A DNA stretch of 64,000 nucleotides from Chalara sp. BL73. Taxonomy: Eukaryota > Ascomycota > Leotiomycetes > Helotiales. Position 1 is the stretch's first letter. Each line of letters opens with the position of its first letter. The stretch covers positions 372,001 to 436,000 of the forward strand of contig CAKJVC010000073.1 in the NCBI GenBank assembly GCA_918026815.1. The letters are read 5' to 3'. The position numbers were made by a program, and so were the translations under genes. The notes under the pieces are model-generated. The model saw only the letters and a list, made by a program, of their open reading frames with translations, made no database searches and was not told the origin of the DNA. Shown piece after piece: positions 9,689 through 22,204 of the stretch.

Positions 9689-12600
9689 TTAGTCTACCAG
9701 AATCTTGTCCAGAGCGCTAATGAGTTCATCCACAGTATCCGTATGAGACGTGCCCTCTGAATCTGAGTTCGAATCGTCCCAGATAACCCCAATCTCCTCC
9801 GCTCCTTGTCTCTGATCCTCAGATATCTCGCGCACGTCCAGTTCCGCTAGCACCTCTTCTATTCGATCGACCCAGTATCCTGTCCAAAAATCGGCAAGCC
9901 GGTGAGACTGGTGTGGAGCGTCTTCAATATTTCCAAGGGCCTCATTCTGGAACTCTACTACTAGCTTCTCAAGCTTTCCCAGCACGAATTTTTCTTCCTC
10001 CCAGACTTCGTCGATATCCTCCTGTAGAGAATGACTCCCGTCAATACAGTCTTGTCCACAGCACGTATGTACGATACGCAGCGCTCTGAATGTCAAGAAT
10101 CGTATAGCAGTAGCGTGATCGGTGGTACTAAGATCTTCTCCAAAATGCTCAAGGTACCAAGAGAATATATGCGCGATACCGTACGGCGACAATTCACTAT
10201 CAAAACCTCTATTTCCACTGCAGATGCCTTCCAGCATATATAAGAGTGGGCTGCAACCTTCAACTGAACAGGAGCATCGACAGTTGTCGGAAAGCTCAAC
10301 AGGCAAAACCATTGCATTGAGTGCTTTTATCGAACTCTTGACACCTACGTCAATATAACCATAATTATAATTATGAAAGAGATCGATGCCGATTATTCGA
10401 AAAGCATAATGGGCGGTGAACACGTTGTTTTGGGAGTGAAGGCCAGAAGAGCTAGACCTAGGGTTTAATAGGCGAAATAGATCAGCGCCGTGATCAACAA
10501 GCCAGTGAAGGTGGGGGGTGCGATCCCCGAAAATAGTACCATACATCGCTAGTGGGGGCCGATATCCGTCTTGTACTGGATCTATATCGTGAAATCCTTT
10601 CCTGAAGAAAAGATCGGCGTCATGAGGGCTTGGAAGGTCCTGGTAGATTATTTCGAAATGTTCCGTAGTTCCAACAGCATGTATTGCAAGTGCATCGGGG
10701 ATGTGAATATTTCGCTCTCGTAGTACCTTAACAACCTGAGGTGCGTGAAAGTCAAGGACATTTTCGTCCCTAAGTTTCAAACCCTTTACTTCAATAGCCG
10801 GTAGTCTATCAAACGCCAGTCGCTTAAGCCTTTCGCGTCGATCCCTCATATGACATATATACCGACGCTTACTACGCTCGGATGCGTATCGCAAGACTGA
10901 ATGTAATCCTAAATACTTCGGTAGTGATGGAATCGCGCAATCGGCCTTGAGTAGAATTACCACACAGTCCGCACAGCTGCATCGCGAACATTTACGGTGG
11001 CTCGTACCATTTCGACAGCGGGTGGAGCTAAGGATCATGGCGGTCTCTAATGGAGACCAGCCGCTGAAGCACCGTCGATTTAACAATGTATGATCAACAG
11101 CTTTAATAAGAAACTTTAAGCAAAGAGGGCTGCGTGCGGCAAGGTGGAGGGGAGTATGTCCCATTGCATTCTGTTCATTCACCATACGTGGATACTGTAT
11201 CAGTAGATTCTTGACCCGATCTAGGTCGTTTTTTAGGACTGCCAAACTTAAGGGGCCACATCCATATGCTGCTAGTTTATGAGTTGTTTGCTGCAGCGTC
11301 GTACGGGATAGTTATCACATACCTTCCGAGATGCCTCCAGAGATGCTGAGGAAGTCAAAGATAATATCTTTACTCCATGCTTCGAGCCTATCAATCTTCT
11401 GAACCGACGGGATGGATTCGGAATTGGATTGGAGAATGATCTCTGCAGCTTTAAGAGAATGCTGACAGGGTGGATGTGTCACAATCTCTAATGGTGTACT
11501 GCGAAATGCATCAGCTGTACTCCCAATCCAAGACTTGATTCCTTCTGAGGCTTACACGCCAAATAAATCGTAATCGGCAGGTGGAACACCGTATATGACG
11601 AGGGTTTTCAGAGCCTCTAGTAGAGGATCCGCGAAATCGTCACCTTTTTCGGATGCATAGAAGATCTAGAAATGTATGTTAGTAATATTATACTACTGGC
11701 TAACCACAAATCTAAATGCCCAACTTGTTTGACTTACCAAGTCAGCCAAATAATGGTTTAACGAACGGTTTTCGGAGTCAACAGCTAAAGGACTTGCTCT
11801 TCGGTCTTGAAATAGCTTCAAGATCTTGGCTAAAGCGGACGCCACAAAACTCTTCCATTGCACACTGTCAAGCGAACTTTCATCTTCATCTTCATCTTCA
11901 TATGAAATTGAGATGACACTCTCCATCAAATCTAGTACACGGAATGCCGGTTCAGTTCCATCAACGGTGGGGAAGTAAGTAAAAGTCGGACTAATGCTCC
12001 AACCACCTGCGCCAGATTTCATGGCAAACGAGATCTTGATTGCTGATTTCAAAAAGGCGCTCATACCGATGTAACCCAGGCCAACGGTCCGGTGTTGTTG
12101 ATAGGCTATGATCTGAGACGCTTTGCAATCTGGCGAGTGCTCCTTGGTGCTCGTTTCGTAGTATAAGTCGAATTGCCCCCACAAAACGTTCTTGCGCGTG
12201 CGCCGTCGAACGGGACGGCAAGAGCATATAAAGCGGGTTTCCACAAGGGACTCAATTTGTATAGGCCGAATGTACTCGCGCTCTGTGAATGAGGCTTCCA
12301 TTTGAACTCCAAGCTCGTCACACGCCCGCTTCAAGTTTGTTGGTTTTGCCAGTAGCCGACCGGCCATTTCGCCTAAATTCATCTGCACCTTTTATCGTTA
12401 GCTTCCATTTTCGTAATAACGCACGGGCTGTATACCCTTGATTGACCTTGATTCCCGGGTAGACTAGAAACAATACAGAGGTCCTTGAGTAGCTGCTCGA
12501 CATTATCAAGCCGCGATTGGTGGGTTTTACTTTGGGTTTCGATCCTGCTCAATTGCTCCCTTTGGGCCATTAACGAGGATTCAAGAGAGTCACGTGTGAC

Positions 12601-14702
12601 AAGGATATCTTCTCTTAGAACTCGATGGCCTTCGAAGACTCTAGTCGACAGAGTTTCTGTCCCAAGAGGCATTACACGCTCAGCAGATTTAACTTGTAAG
12701 AATGCCATTTCAGCTAAGGAATACAATCTTAAGAGAACAAGATATGCCAATAAATATGAATGTTAAATAGAACACGTCCACTCACGAGATGTTTTGGTGA
12801 CTTCTTGCTCACCGATAAATCCAAGAAGCACTCTGGCAAATGCTGCAGCCGTGGCCGCAGCATATGGTTGCCACATTTTGTTCCTGTGCGAGTCCGCATA
12901 GTCACAAATGCCTCTGATCATAAGACACTGGAAATTGACCATCAACCCGGCTGCCTCCACCTCGAAACAAATCACGCCTTCTTCCTTGGCTATCTCATCT
13001 CGAGTAGTACCGTGCTTTATCACCTCGTTCCCAGACGCAATTTTCCCGTAGTGTATCCTGGGAGTGGAGTCTTCGCGGGCTAGTCTCTGTACAATCAACT
13101 TAGGGTCACAACCATCGCACGTCTCATTGCCTTCATGGTCGTAGGCGACCTCGAACAGCCGGTCGTGATCTGCACCCTGATATCGATAAGTCTGGCCCAT
13201 TCGTGGCTTGTTCTGAACTATGAGTGACAGAGGTCCTTCAATATCAACACCATCTGTAAGATCGAACGTCTTCAGTTCCTGCAATGCATGCAACAACACT
13301 GGTGGTAGTTTGTCCAGAGAGCCAGTCCGCTGAAATCTCCCGCCTTTTCCAGTCTTTCCAAAGTCCCACTGCACCACCCCACCATAAGCCCCTGTAGGCT
13401 GACCGACAACGATATCACCGAGACGAATATCATTTTTCTTGCTCCAAACACCACCACCGACGCCGACCAAAAGGCCGAATTTGATTGGAAAGCTGCGTTG
13501 CATATTGTTCGCGACAATAGCAGCAAGACCATTCCCCATCAAGCTCGTTGGCAAGCAAGCGATAACGACATTGTGAACCCCGATTCTACCCAGTGTGTAT
13601 TCATTCTCATCACCATACTGCTTCTTCAGTTTGGGATGTGTTTCGTCCAGCATCGCTACCATGGCGGCTTTCTCAGTTGCTAAGGCGCATATGATACCGA
13701 TTTGGTAGTCTGTGTGTGTTCGAGAGTCTAATCCTATAGCCGAGGGCCTTTGTATCTTGGTCTCGGCATCCAAAAGTCTCTTAAGATAGATAACAAGATC
13801 CTCGTATCTTGGTCCGTACTTCACCCTTACTAGCGGCTGGTAATTCACACTATCGTCATTGCGAATAAGCAAACAGTGGTGGTTAGGGAGATTCTTCTGT
13901 CGCTCATTTGCCCACTTCAACAGTCTGTCAAAGTTGGGATCTTCCAGTCCCGATCCACACCCAACGAAGAGGATGGTCTTGTCGTCCATAAATGCCTGAA
14001 GCATACTCTGTAATTCATCCGACGTTCTTATCTTGTAGTAATCCGTCGTATCCAAGACCACCTCCTGCGGATCGTGAAAACTCCCATGAATATGAAAGAC
14101 TCCGTCCAGATGCCCGCGTCGGAATTTCAGAATATCCTCAGTTTTCGATCGCCCAATATGTCTTAAACCACAGTGTGTCTCTAGAACATCATCGTAGTTG
14201 GTCGTAAGGAGAATGGCGCCATCTTGATGCAATTTTTTCAACACCTCCAAGAGGTCGGGATGCCTGACATCCTGATATAGATTGCCAAAGACCGATTGTA
14301 ACCAGGTAGGAAATTGGTTGTGCTGCTTCATTTGACTGCTCACGGTATTTGCAGCGTCGAGTAGTCCGTCGATTTCTGGATCCTTAAGCGCCTCGTATGC
14401 CCTCCGTGTCCGTCCATTAGATCTATCCACGTAGCCTTCACTGACCAGATAATCCAGACCGTTTTCTATCAAACCCGTCCATGTAATTCGAGAGAGAGGC
14501 CTCCCAGACATATCTGCGGTCACATTGAGGGTAACTCCAGCGCCAACTATGATCGCGAGTCGGTGGGCCTTCAGGTCGTTACGTAGTCTTAGAATGATTT
14601 TTTCCTGCCGTCGCGCAGCTTCTTTGGCAGCCTCATTCTATATCGCTTGTCATTAATTCTGGTTCTCAAAGAGGATTGAGCTATATATACCGAGGGATTC
14701 AT
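9689..14702 (-). CDS. SIR2-PNP-coiled coil-ankyrin multidomain protein, one in-frame stop
   Basis: Six exons: 14702-14691, 14637-12786, 12713-12436, 12382-11738, 11665-11323 and 11271-9689. They total 4713 nt, a multiple of three, with every splice phase consistent. Exon 1 encodes only MNPS. Residues about 28-290 are SIR2-like (LAIIVGAG, TTNYDD near 150, HIHGSFH near 187, LFVGCGSGLEDPNF near 228). About 313-612 are a PNP_UDP-type phosphorylase (IGIICALATEK, LVGVGGG, FEVEAAGLM, IRGICDYADSH). A coiled coil follows (about 625-690), then a CSC module, weak ankyrin repeats (GHTPLHLAA) and a Cys-rich C-terminus (CRCSCSVEGC, HTCC). SIR2-like and PNP domains are known NAD/nucleoside-degrading effectors in NLR-type immunity; that role is inferred. 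No NACHT or NB-ARC is visible. A TAA at 11554-11552 interrupts exon 5, so the ankyrin half may not be made. Confidence 0.87.
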
Positions 14703-15039
14703 CGTAGATTAATATCGTGGGAAGTAACATTAGGAAGGGACTTCGTGACGAGCGGGGACAAGGCTGCGGCCAATACCACGACAATCGCTGGTAAATGTGT
14801 GATGATCATCAAGTCTTGAAAAATAAGGTCCAAGGCGTTAGATTGGGGCCTTATTCAGTGTACTTAATTCTGTAGTTGCTGATAGCAGATCCAATCAAGC
14901 AGCCGTCGATGTTGTCTTCAGCTCTTGCTACCGGCGCTTAGCGCACAGACTGGTGATCTAAGGCCCAGATGCTACCGTAGTTCCCGTCCCCCCACACAGC
15001 CTTGCGCGATTACGGTACAAGGCTATCTGCAGAGGTACG
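14703..15039. promoter_or_regulatory. Upstream region of the SIR2-PNP gene
   Basis: No coding frame of note. It presumably holds the promoter and 5' leader of the minus-strand gene. A short upstream ATG (ATGTTACTTCCC...) near 14730 could start a leader peptide. No clear TATA box or known operator was identified. Confidence 0.3.
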
Positions 15040-15299
15040 TACTCTCCCCCCTAATAAAGGTTATACGGTGGATTTTATGGGATGATACCCTAGAAGCAGT
15101 CTCTTGAATGGCTATAAATCCTTGCGGCTCCCTTGCGAGGCCTTTTTTGCCTCTTTCGCACGAGCCATAAAAAGGACTTCAATCCCTTGACAAGTAACGG
15201 ATACACAGAATCTAAGGGGCTATGCCCTAGTAAAAAATGACTTGGCCCTATCCATTTCTTCCACCGTATAACCTTTATTGGGGGGGGGGGGGGAGAGTA
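15040..15299. mobile_element. Tc1/mariner-like MITE with C-rich/G-rich inverted ends
   Basis: The left end TACTCTCCCCCCTAATAAAG continues to about 15072 and is mirrored by 15260-15299, which ends in a long G run followed by GAGAGTA. TA dinucleotides border both ends. The interior resembles that of the element at 43298-43535 (ATGGCTATAAATCCTTGCGG). It carries no protein. Confidence 0.78.
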
Positions 15300-15588
15300 C
15301 CGAGGAGGACCCCTGACAGCGCTTTTACCGAACACGGCAAGGCTGTTTGCAAGGATTACCCCGCGAAGTAGGGCAGATAGTTTTAAAAGTGTGTTTAAAG
15401 AGAAGCCGGTTTCGAAGTTTACTGTATGTGAAGCAGGATATACAGTACGAGGGGTAGTGGTAAGTTACCAGAGCATCTGCAAGTTTGTGTACTGTGTTTG
15501 GTATCTGATTATCGCATAGTATATTTGGAATATAAGAGTACATATCACGGTCGCCGCGATAACTATTCCAAAAAAAAAAAAAAAGAAG

Positions 15589-16646
15589 TCATAAACCCAG
15601 CTTCACAGCTTCTTCTTCAATAGCTGCCCCCTTCTTCTCATGCTCAGCTAATAATTTGTTCTTTACCTCATTATATAATAACGTTTCCTTCGCAGAAAGC
15701 TATTTGATTGTTTTATCGCAATCGGCATCGTGCCAAGTTTCCCAACACTCAATCCGATCCCAAGTCATGCTGTTTTCTGTGGTATATCTCCACTCCTCGA
15801 TTCCTCGAAATCTAGCAAAAAGTTGATATCTGAAAGCCACCAATCGTATAAACTGGCGTCGATTCCATTATCCAGGTCGCCAAAAAATTGGAAGTCAACT
15901 ATTTCATGATGCCCATGCGCATAATTAAGCCTAACCACGTCGTCATCCACAATCTTCGCCCGTACACAATCATAGAAAATCTGGTGAGAGATCCAGTTCA
16001 GAGAAGCTTAGGCTCCAAATTTCTGTGCAAACGCGCCTAGGATAGCGCTGATTTCCCAAGGGCCAGATTCTTGGGGTATTCTCGCGGTATACCGTCGTAC
16101 TTCCGCAGTAGACGGTTGCAAAACCTGACGCTTTTCAATCCCGCGATTTATTAAAGTGTGCAACGAGACCTCATGTAGCACATACTTCTCAGGTATAGCC
16201 TACTCAAAAACGACCTCGTGGAAAAATAAATTGAGTTTTGGCAGTTCGCATTTTACTGCTAAATCTTTTGCGGAATGGATTCGGGTAGCAGTTTCATTCA
16301 TAGTGGGTAGGACCTTTATGAGAGCGATTCAAATGTCCGCCAACGACTCGCCATTCTTATAGTGCTTGTCAAAAGCACGCTTCAACGTGTTGACGATGCG
16401 ATCGCTACCTGATACCAAGGCCGTAGGCTTTCGATTCCATTTGTTGGTGTGATTTTGGAACTCTTCGAGGAAAGCAGTGTCGGACAATAAATTACCTTTC
16501 GGCGCTTTCGCGGAGACAAATTTCCCAGCGCTGTATTTGGAGTATGCTCGAGGATATATCGTGCGATTAGCCATGGCTCGGCTATCAGGCGCATCACAAG
16601 GAGTATCCAAGCTTTCGTGCTTCAGGCCCTTGCAGGCGTTCGGCAC
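15589..16646 (-). pseudogene. DUF7587-like fungal protein, disrupted by several stops
   Basis: Reading 16646 downward gives a coherent protein interrupted by stops. Blocks include KPTALVSGSDRIVNTLKRAF, then GESLADI-stop-IALIKV, SAKDLAVKCELPKLNLFFHE, a QPSTAEVRRYTARI block, KIVDDDVVRLNYAHGHHEIV, DASLYDWWLSDINFLLD and a C-terminal coiled KNKLLAEHEKK stretch. The order matches what I recall of DUF7587-type fungal proteins, whose function is unknown. Stops such as ATT-TGA (expected TGG) and GCC-TAA are G-to-A and C-to-T changes compatible with RIP-like mutation. A poly-A run lies just past the end. The gene is almost certainly dead. Confidence 0.72.
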
Positions 16647-17034
16647 ACAACTTGGTCGATTGAAGACTACAGGATAATGACTTTCGTGGTGAAGAAAGAG
16701 CTAGTAGCCACAGCAGACTCGGCATCGGATGCGATATTGGCTGTCTGGTCATCAGTAGGTCATTCTTAAGTCACCTTAGAAAATCACATTCGTATTGTCG
16801 CCCTCACGCCAGATTTGCAAAGAGTCTCCTTTTATAGTATAATGGACTTCCTTCGCCACAGCTCTACCACCAAGCTTATACTATCCCTAATGCTTATAAT
16901 GAGGTTTTCTCTGAGCTCTAGGGCCTCACTACTATGGGAGAGAGCATTATTAGCCTTGTGGCTGCTGTAGCACGCCACGCCGATCGATACCTCCAACCGA
17001 AGTGATCACCAGCCCCGCAAGTCCCACATGATCG

Positions 17035-17220
17035 CTGATGGCCTTGCGGCCGTGCAGAATCTTGGCAAACCCACAGCCTTGCAATCCAACTCAACCTTTT
17101 GGCCATGCCTCTGGTCACCAACTCAACTCTAGAGAATTCGGCCACCTCACAAAGAGTGTGGCCGGAGCGGGTCGGCCGCCCTCCCTGCTTGTGGTGGTGA
17201 CATCCAGTGCCAAATTACTT
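17035..17220 (+). repeat. Left arm of an inverted repeat flanking the PNP-NACHT-ankyrin gene
   Basis: Blocks such as CCTTGCAATCCAACTCAA, CACCTCACAA and GCCGCCCTCCCTGCT occur here and, reverse-complemented and in the same order, at 22205-22400. Similarity between blocks is moderate. Confidence 0.72.
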
Positions 17221-17377
17221 TGATTACCGTGCAAGGTATTATTTTTATGCGTGCGGCATCGTATGATAGATTTTCGTCCGTCAGAGATTTGATGTGGCGG
17301 AGGCTTCGCTTGCCAGTCCAATGTGTTCATGCGGCTGTGCTCATCTCTGCCATGCCTCACTGCGATAGACTTCCGAG

Positions 17378-17522
17378 TGTCAGGAATTGGCTTATGTAAT
17401 AGGCCAAGGAACAGGAAAATCTCTTTACAGGTCTACAACGTAGATACAGATCATATAATACAAGCACTCAACAACCCGTATTCTATCGACGTGATACCTC
17501 TCTCAATATCATATTTCTGACA
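17378..17522 (+). repeat. Solo LTR, family H, internally deleted
   Basis: Starts TGTCAGGAATTGGC and ends ATTTCTGACA, with flanks CCGAG and GCGAG (one mismatch from a five-base duplication). It is about 40 bp shorter than the copy at 7101. Confidence 0.75.
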
Positions 17523-17734
17523 GCGAGGTTAACAGTGACAACCATTTAAGATGTGATGACCGACCTTACTTTTTTGTTGCTTTATTGCGTTGGTACCCTT
17601 ATGTCAATCGATCTCGCTTTAGTCCGAGACTTTACCAGACATACTCCGTGTACATAAGACCAAGGCAAGCGATTACATTCATCAAGGCGGGGGTACGTAA
17701 GTTGACGTAATACTATATCAAGGTGTGGCTTTAA

Positions 17735-20700
17735 ATGCATATAATGTCTTCCGCTACGAGCCTCGCTTGTTCCCCTTATCCAAACAACGACTACACAGTA
17801 GGATGGATCTGCGCTCTCCCGATCGAGATGGCTGCAGCGAAGGGCATGATGGATGAGGAGCACGGTGATCCACAAACGCCTCCACAGGGGGCTGACCACA
17901 ACACATATGTCTTGGGTTGCATCGGAAAATTCAAAGTTGTTGCCGCTTGCCTACCAAAAGATGAGATTGGCTCTAGCTCCGCAGCTGCCGTAGCAAAGGA
18001 TATGCTGTTTACCTTTCCACACATTAGAGTTGGCTTGCTCGTGGGCATCGGCGCGGGTATCCCCGACTATGAGAGCGATGGCATCCAAGATGTTCGACTT
18101 GGAGATGTTGTAATCAGTAGCGACAAGGAGAACGGTGGTGTTGTACTTTATGATTTTGGGAAAATGCTTGCGGACGGCTCTTTCAAGAGCATGTATGCCT
18201 TGGATAGGCCACCTCGGCCGTTACGCACGGCGATATCCCTGCTCGAAGCAGAGCACCAAACGCGCGAGAACAGAATACCTCAATCCATCAGCCAGATGCT
18301 CGAGAAATATCCCGTTATGAGAAAGAAGGGATTTACTCATCCCGGCCAGTCGACTGATCAGCTGTTCCGAGCAGACTATCGCCACGTGTCTAGAAGGTCA
18401 TGTACAAAATGTGATCCGGCAGAGCGAATCGACCGGTATCCTGAGAATCGACCTGACACCAATCCTGTAATTCATTATGGAGTTATTGCAACCGGGAGTG
18501 CAGTAGTCAAGCATGCTCCGACAAGGGACCAGATCAGACGGGAACACAGAGCAATTTGTCTGGAGATGGAGGCGGCAGGATTGATGAATAACTTTCCATG
18601 TGTTGTTATTCGTGGAATCTCGGACTATGCAGACTCGCATAAGAACGACCAATGGCAGGCATACGCGGCTGCCACAGCTGCTGCGTGCGCCAAAGAGCTT
18701 CTGGAGTATGTACAGCCAAGGGCCCTTGACAGAGAGCGCACAGTGAAGGATGTACTTAATCAAGGTCGGTGATTTCGAGCCTCTGTGTCAACCGCTTGAC
18801 TAACATGTTTCTAATAATGGCGCTAGTTAATGACAGTTTGTGCAAAATTAGAAAAGACATGTCTGTAATGAATGAGGCAAACATTATCGAACAAAAGACG
18901 AAAGTTCTTGATTGGCTCACTCCGTTTAACTATGGTCTTCAGCAAAGCGACTTCATCAAGAGAAGACAAGAAGGAACAGGAAATTGGCTGCTAGACTCGG
19001 ACAAGTTCCAACACTGGCTTCACCATAGCAAGCAGACTTTATTCTGTCAAGGGATACCTGGATCAGGCAAGACGATAGTAGCATCTATTGTTATCAACCA
19101 TCTTGACACTAAATTCAAAACTGATGCAGATATTGGCATTGCCTATCTGTATTGCAACTTCCGGCAGCAGTATCAACGCTCTGATTTATTTGCGAGCCTA
19201 TTAAAACAATTAGCTTGGCGACAATCTATTGTGCCCGAAAACATGCAGAGGCTCTACGAGCACCATAGGGATAGACAAACCCGACCATCTTTTGACGAGA
19301 TTTCTAGAGAACTGCAGTCCATTGTTGCTGGTTATAAAAGGGTTTTCTTCGTTATTGATGCTCTCGACGAATGTCAAGTTCCTGACGGAGGGCGAACAAA
19401 ATTCCTAACTGAAATCTTGAGCTTTCAGGCTAAGACAGGGACAAATCTTTTTGCCACCTCACGGATCGACCCAGAGATTGCGAAATTGTTTGAACAAAGT
19501 ATATCATTGGAGATCCGTGCCAGGAATGAGGATGTGCAGAGATATTTGAACGGCCATATGTTAGAACTACCATCATTCGTCAAACGCAATAATGATCTTC
19601 AAGAAGAAATTAAGACTGAAATCATAAAGGCGGTTGACGGAATGTACGTGATCCCTTATGCTGTTAGACCAAATGAACTAACATTCGCTCAGGTTTCTAC
19701 TCGCGCAGCTTCATCTTGATTCGCTAATCGGGAAGAGATCGCCCAAAGCCATCAGAACGGCGCTGAAAAGTCTCCGAACGGAATCTGAAGCATCGAGTAA
19801 TGACAATACGAAATCATTAGATTCTGCATATGAGCAAGCCATGGAGAGAATTGAAGGCCAGGTTAAGGATCAAACAGAGCTTGCCACGCAGGTTCTGTCA
19901 TGGATTACCTGCGCTAAGAGGCCGCTAACCACATTAGAGCTTCGACACGCCCTTGCGGTGGAGTTCGGTGAGTCGAAACTCGATAAAGAGAATCTCCCAG
20001 AAATTGAGAATGTAGTTTCTGTATGCGCTGGGTTGGTCACTGTTAATGAAGGAAGCGATGTCATCCGCTTGATCCACTATACGACACAAGAATACTTTGA
20101 GCGAACGTGGACTTCTTGGTTCCCTAACGCGCAGACTGATATCACAAAGACCTGTGTTACCTATCTATCGTTCGATACTTTTGAAACCGGCTTCTGCCCA
20201 GCATATGGAAAGCTCGAGGAACGGCTACAGCTGAATCCACTTTATGGCTATGTCGCACAAAATTGGGGACATCATGCTCGCGCAGCTTCGGCGGAGGTGA
20301 CACAGTTGATTCTAGACTTTCTTGAGAGTGACGCGAAGGTCGCCGCCTGCAGCCAGGTAATGATGGGCTCCGAAAGCTACTCCGACTACAGTGGAAGAGT
20401 GCCGCACCAGATGACGACGGGAGTACACTTAGCGGCATACCTCGGACTGGCGGAAGCGACGACAGCCTTACTCAAGAATGGCTATGATCCAGACTTCAAA
20501 GCCAGCAACGGTCGAACGCCGCTGTCGTATGCTGCAATGAGGGGGCACGAGGCGGTGGTGAAGCTGTTACTGGAGAAGAACGACATCGACCTAAACTCCA
20601 AAGACGATAATGACCAGACGGCGCTGTCGTATGCTGCAGCGAGGCGGCACGAAGCGGTGGTGAAGCTATTGCTGGAAAAGGACGGTATCGGCCTAAACTT

Positions 20701-21973
20701 CAAAGACAACTATGGTCGAACGGCGCTGTCGTATGCTGCAGCAAGTGGGTACGAGGCCGTGGTGAAGCTACTGCTAGAGAAGGACGGCATCGGCCTAAAC
20801 TTCAAAGACAACTATGGTCGAACGGCGCTGTCGTATGCTGCAGCGAATGGGCACGAGGCGGTGGTGAAGCTGCTGCTTGAGAAAGATAACATCAACTTAA
20901 ACTCCAAAGACAATTACTATGGTCAGACAGCGCTGTCATATGCTGCAACGAATGGGCACGAGGCGGTGGTGAAGCTGCTGCTTGAGAAAGATAACATCAA
21001 CTTAAACTCCAAAGACAATTACTATGGTCAGACAGCGCTGTCGTATGCTGCAGAGAACGGGCACGAGGCTGTGGTGAAGCTGTTGCTTGAGAAGGATAGC
21101 ATCGACCTAAACTCCAAGGACACAGATGGTCAGACAGCGTTGCCGTGTGCTTTAACATGTGATTACGAGGGTATGCACGAGGTAGTGAAGCTGTTGCTGG
21201 AGAGAGACGGCATCGACCTAAACAACGATGATCAGAAGGCGCTGTCATATGCTGTAGCGAATGGGCACGAGGCGGTGGTGAAGCTGCTGCTGGAGAAGGA
21301 CGGCATCGACCTAAATTTTAAGGCCGACAACGGTCGAACGCCGTTGTCGTATACTGCAGAGATGGGGCATGAGGCGGTGGTGAAGCTGCCGTTTGAGAAC
21401 AACGGTATCGACCTAAACTCCAAACATAACCGCTATAGTATAACGGCGTTGCCATATGCTGCGGAGAATAGGCACAAGGCAATAGTGGACCTCCTGCTTG
21501 AGAAGGACAGTATCGACTTAAACAACATTGGTCTGACGGCGTTGTTGTATGCTGCAAAGAATGGGCACGAGGCGGCGGTAAAGCTACTGCTAGAGAAGGA
21601 CGGTATCGGCCTAAACTTCAAAGACAACTATGGTCGAACGGCGCTGTCGTATGCTGCAGCGAATGGGCACGAGGCGGTGGTGAAACTGCTGCTGGAGAAG
21701 GATAGCATCGACTTAAACTCCAAAGACATCTATGGCCTGACAGCGTTGTCGTATACTGCAGCGAGTAGGAATGAGGCAGTAGTGAAGCTGCTGCTTGAGG
21801 AGGGCGCTAAGCTAGAGCCAAATGGCATGCGAGGTATACAAGGTGGGAATGGTGGCAAGAATGCTTTACATGACTACCAAATTCAAATAATGCTACTCGA
21901 GCGGCAGGCCAAGAAGCGATTGACGATGGCTCGGCAAGAGCAGGGTGAGATGAAAATGTCTCGCGCATACTGA
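17735..21973 (+). CDS. NOD-like receptor: PNP-NACHT-ankyrin
   Basis: Exons 17735-18764, 18827-19643 and 19693-21973 give 1375 residues with consistent phases; introns of 62 and 49 nt have CTAAC branch points. The PNP_UDP domain is at about residues 20-320 (VGWICALPIE, LLVGIGAGIP, CLEMEAAGLM, IRGISDYADSH). The NACHT Walker A is GIPGSGKT at 419-426 and Walker B VFFVIDALDEC at 516-526. About 14 ankyrin repeats span about 855-1330 (GHEAVVKLLLEKDGIDLN type), several nearly identical at DNA level. Ankyrins in such proteins are thought to sense ligand, NACHT to oligomerise and PNP to act as effector on nucleosides or nucleotides; this is family knowledge, not shown here. Start could also be the ATG at 17744. 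No defect is seen. Confidence 0.95.
20871..21090 (+). repeat. Near-identical 105-bp ankyrin-coding duplication
   Basis: Two adjacent 105-bp units (about 20880-20984 and 20985-21089) encode DNINLNSKDNYYGQTALSYA followed by the helical GHEAVVKLLL part. They differ by only a few bases near the end, so one was copied recently. Another pair (FKDNYGRTALSYAA units) recurs at 20690-20900 and 21600-21700. Confidence 0.85.
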
Positions 21974-22204
21974 TAGAGAGGGTCACCCCGATCACTTGTT
22001 AGCTCGTAACTATAGATTCAGTAGTCCGATTTGATACCAGGAGACTTCGAGTTCGCTGATTTGCTGCGCCACCCTTGCCCACCAGCCACGAGCCAACAAG
22101 TGACCCGGGGGGAGGATAGTATATCTTATGCTTCAATGCCCATTCCCTACCATGTTTTAAGCTTTGCCGCCACCACCCTTCCTGATATTTGATCAAATTT
22201 TGGG

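Noticed and set aside
12485..13083. Plus-strand frames opposite the SIR2-PNP gene
   Set aside because: They are shadows of coding exons on the minus strand and show no family motifs.
15565..15584. Poly-A run that could mark a retroposed gene
   Set aside because: It lies on the plus strand just beyond the 3' end of a minus-strand pseudogene, so it is a T run in the gene's sense, not a poly-A tail.
20157..21627. Several minus-strand frames opposite the ankyrin repeats
   Set aside because: Antisense shadows of the repeated ankyrin codons; low-complexity Ser/Phe-rich products.
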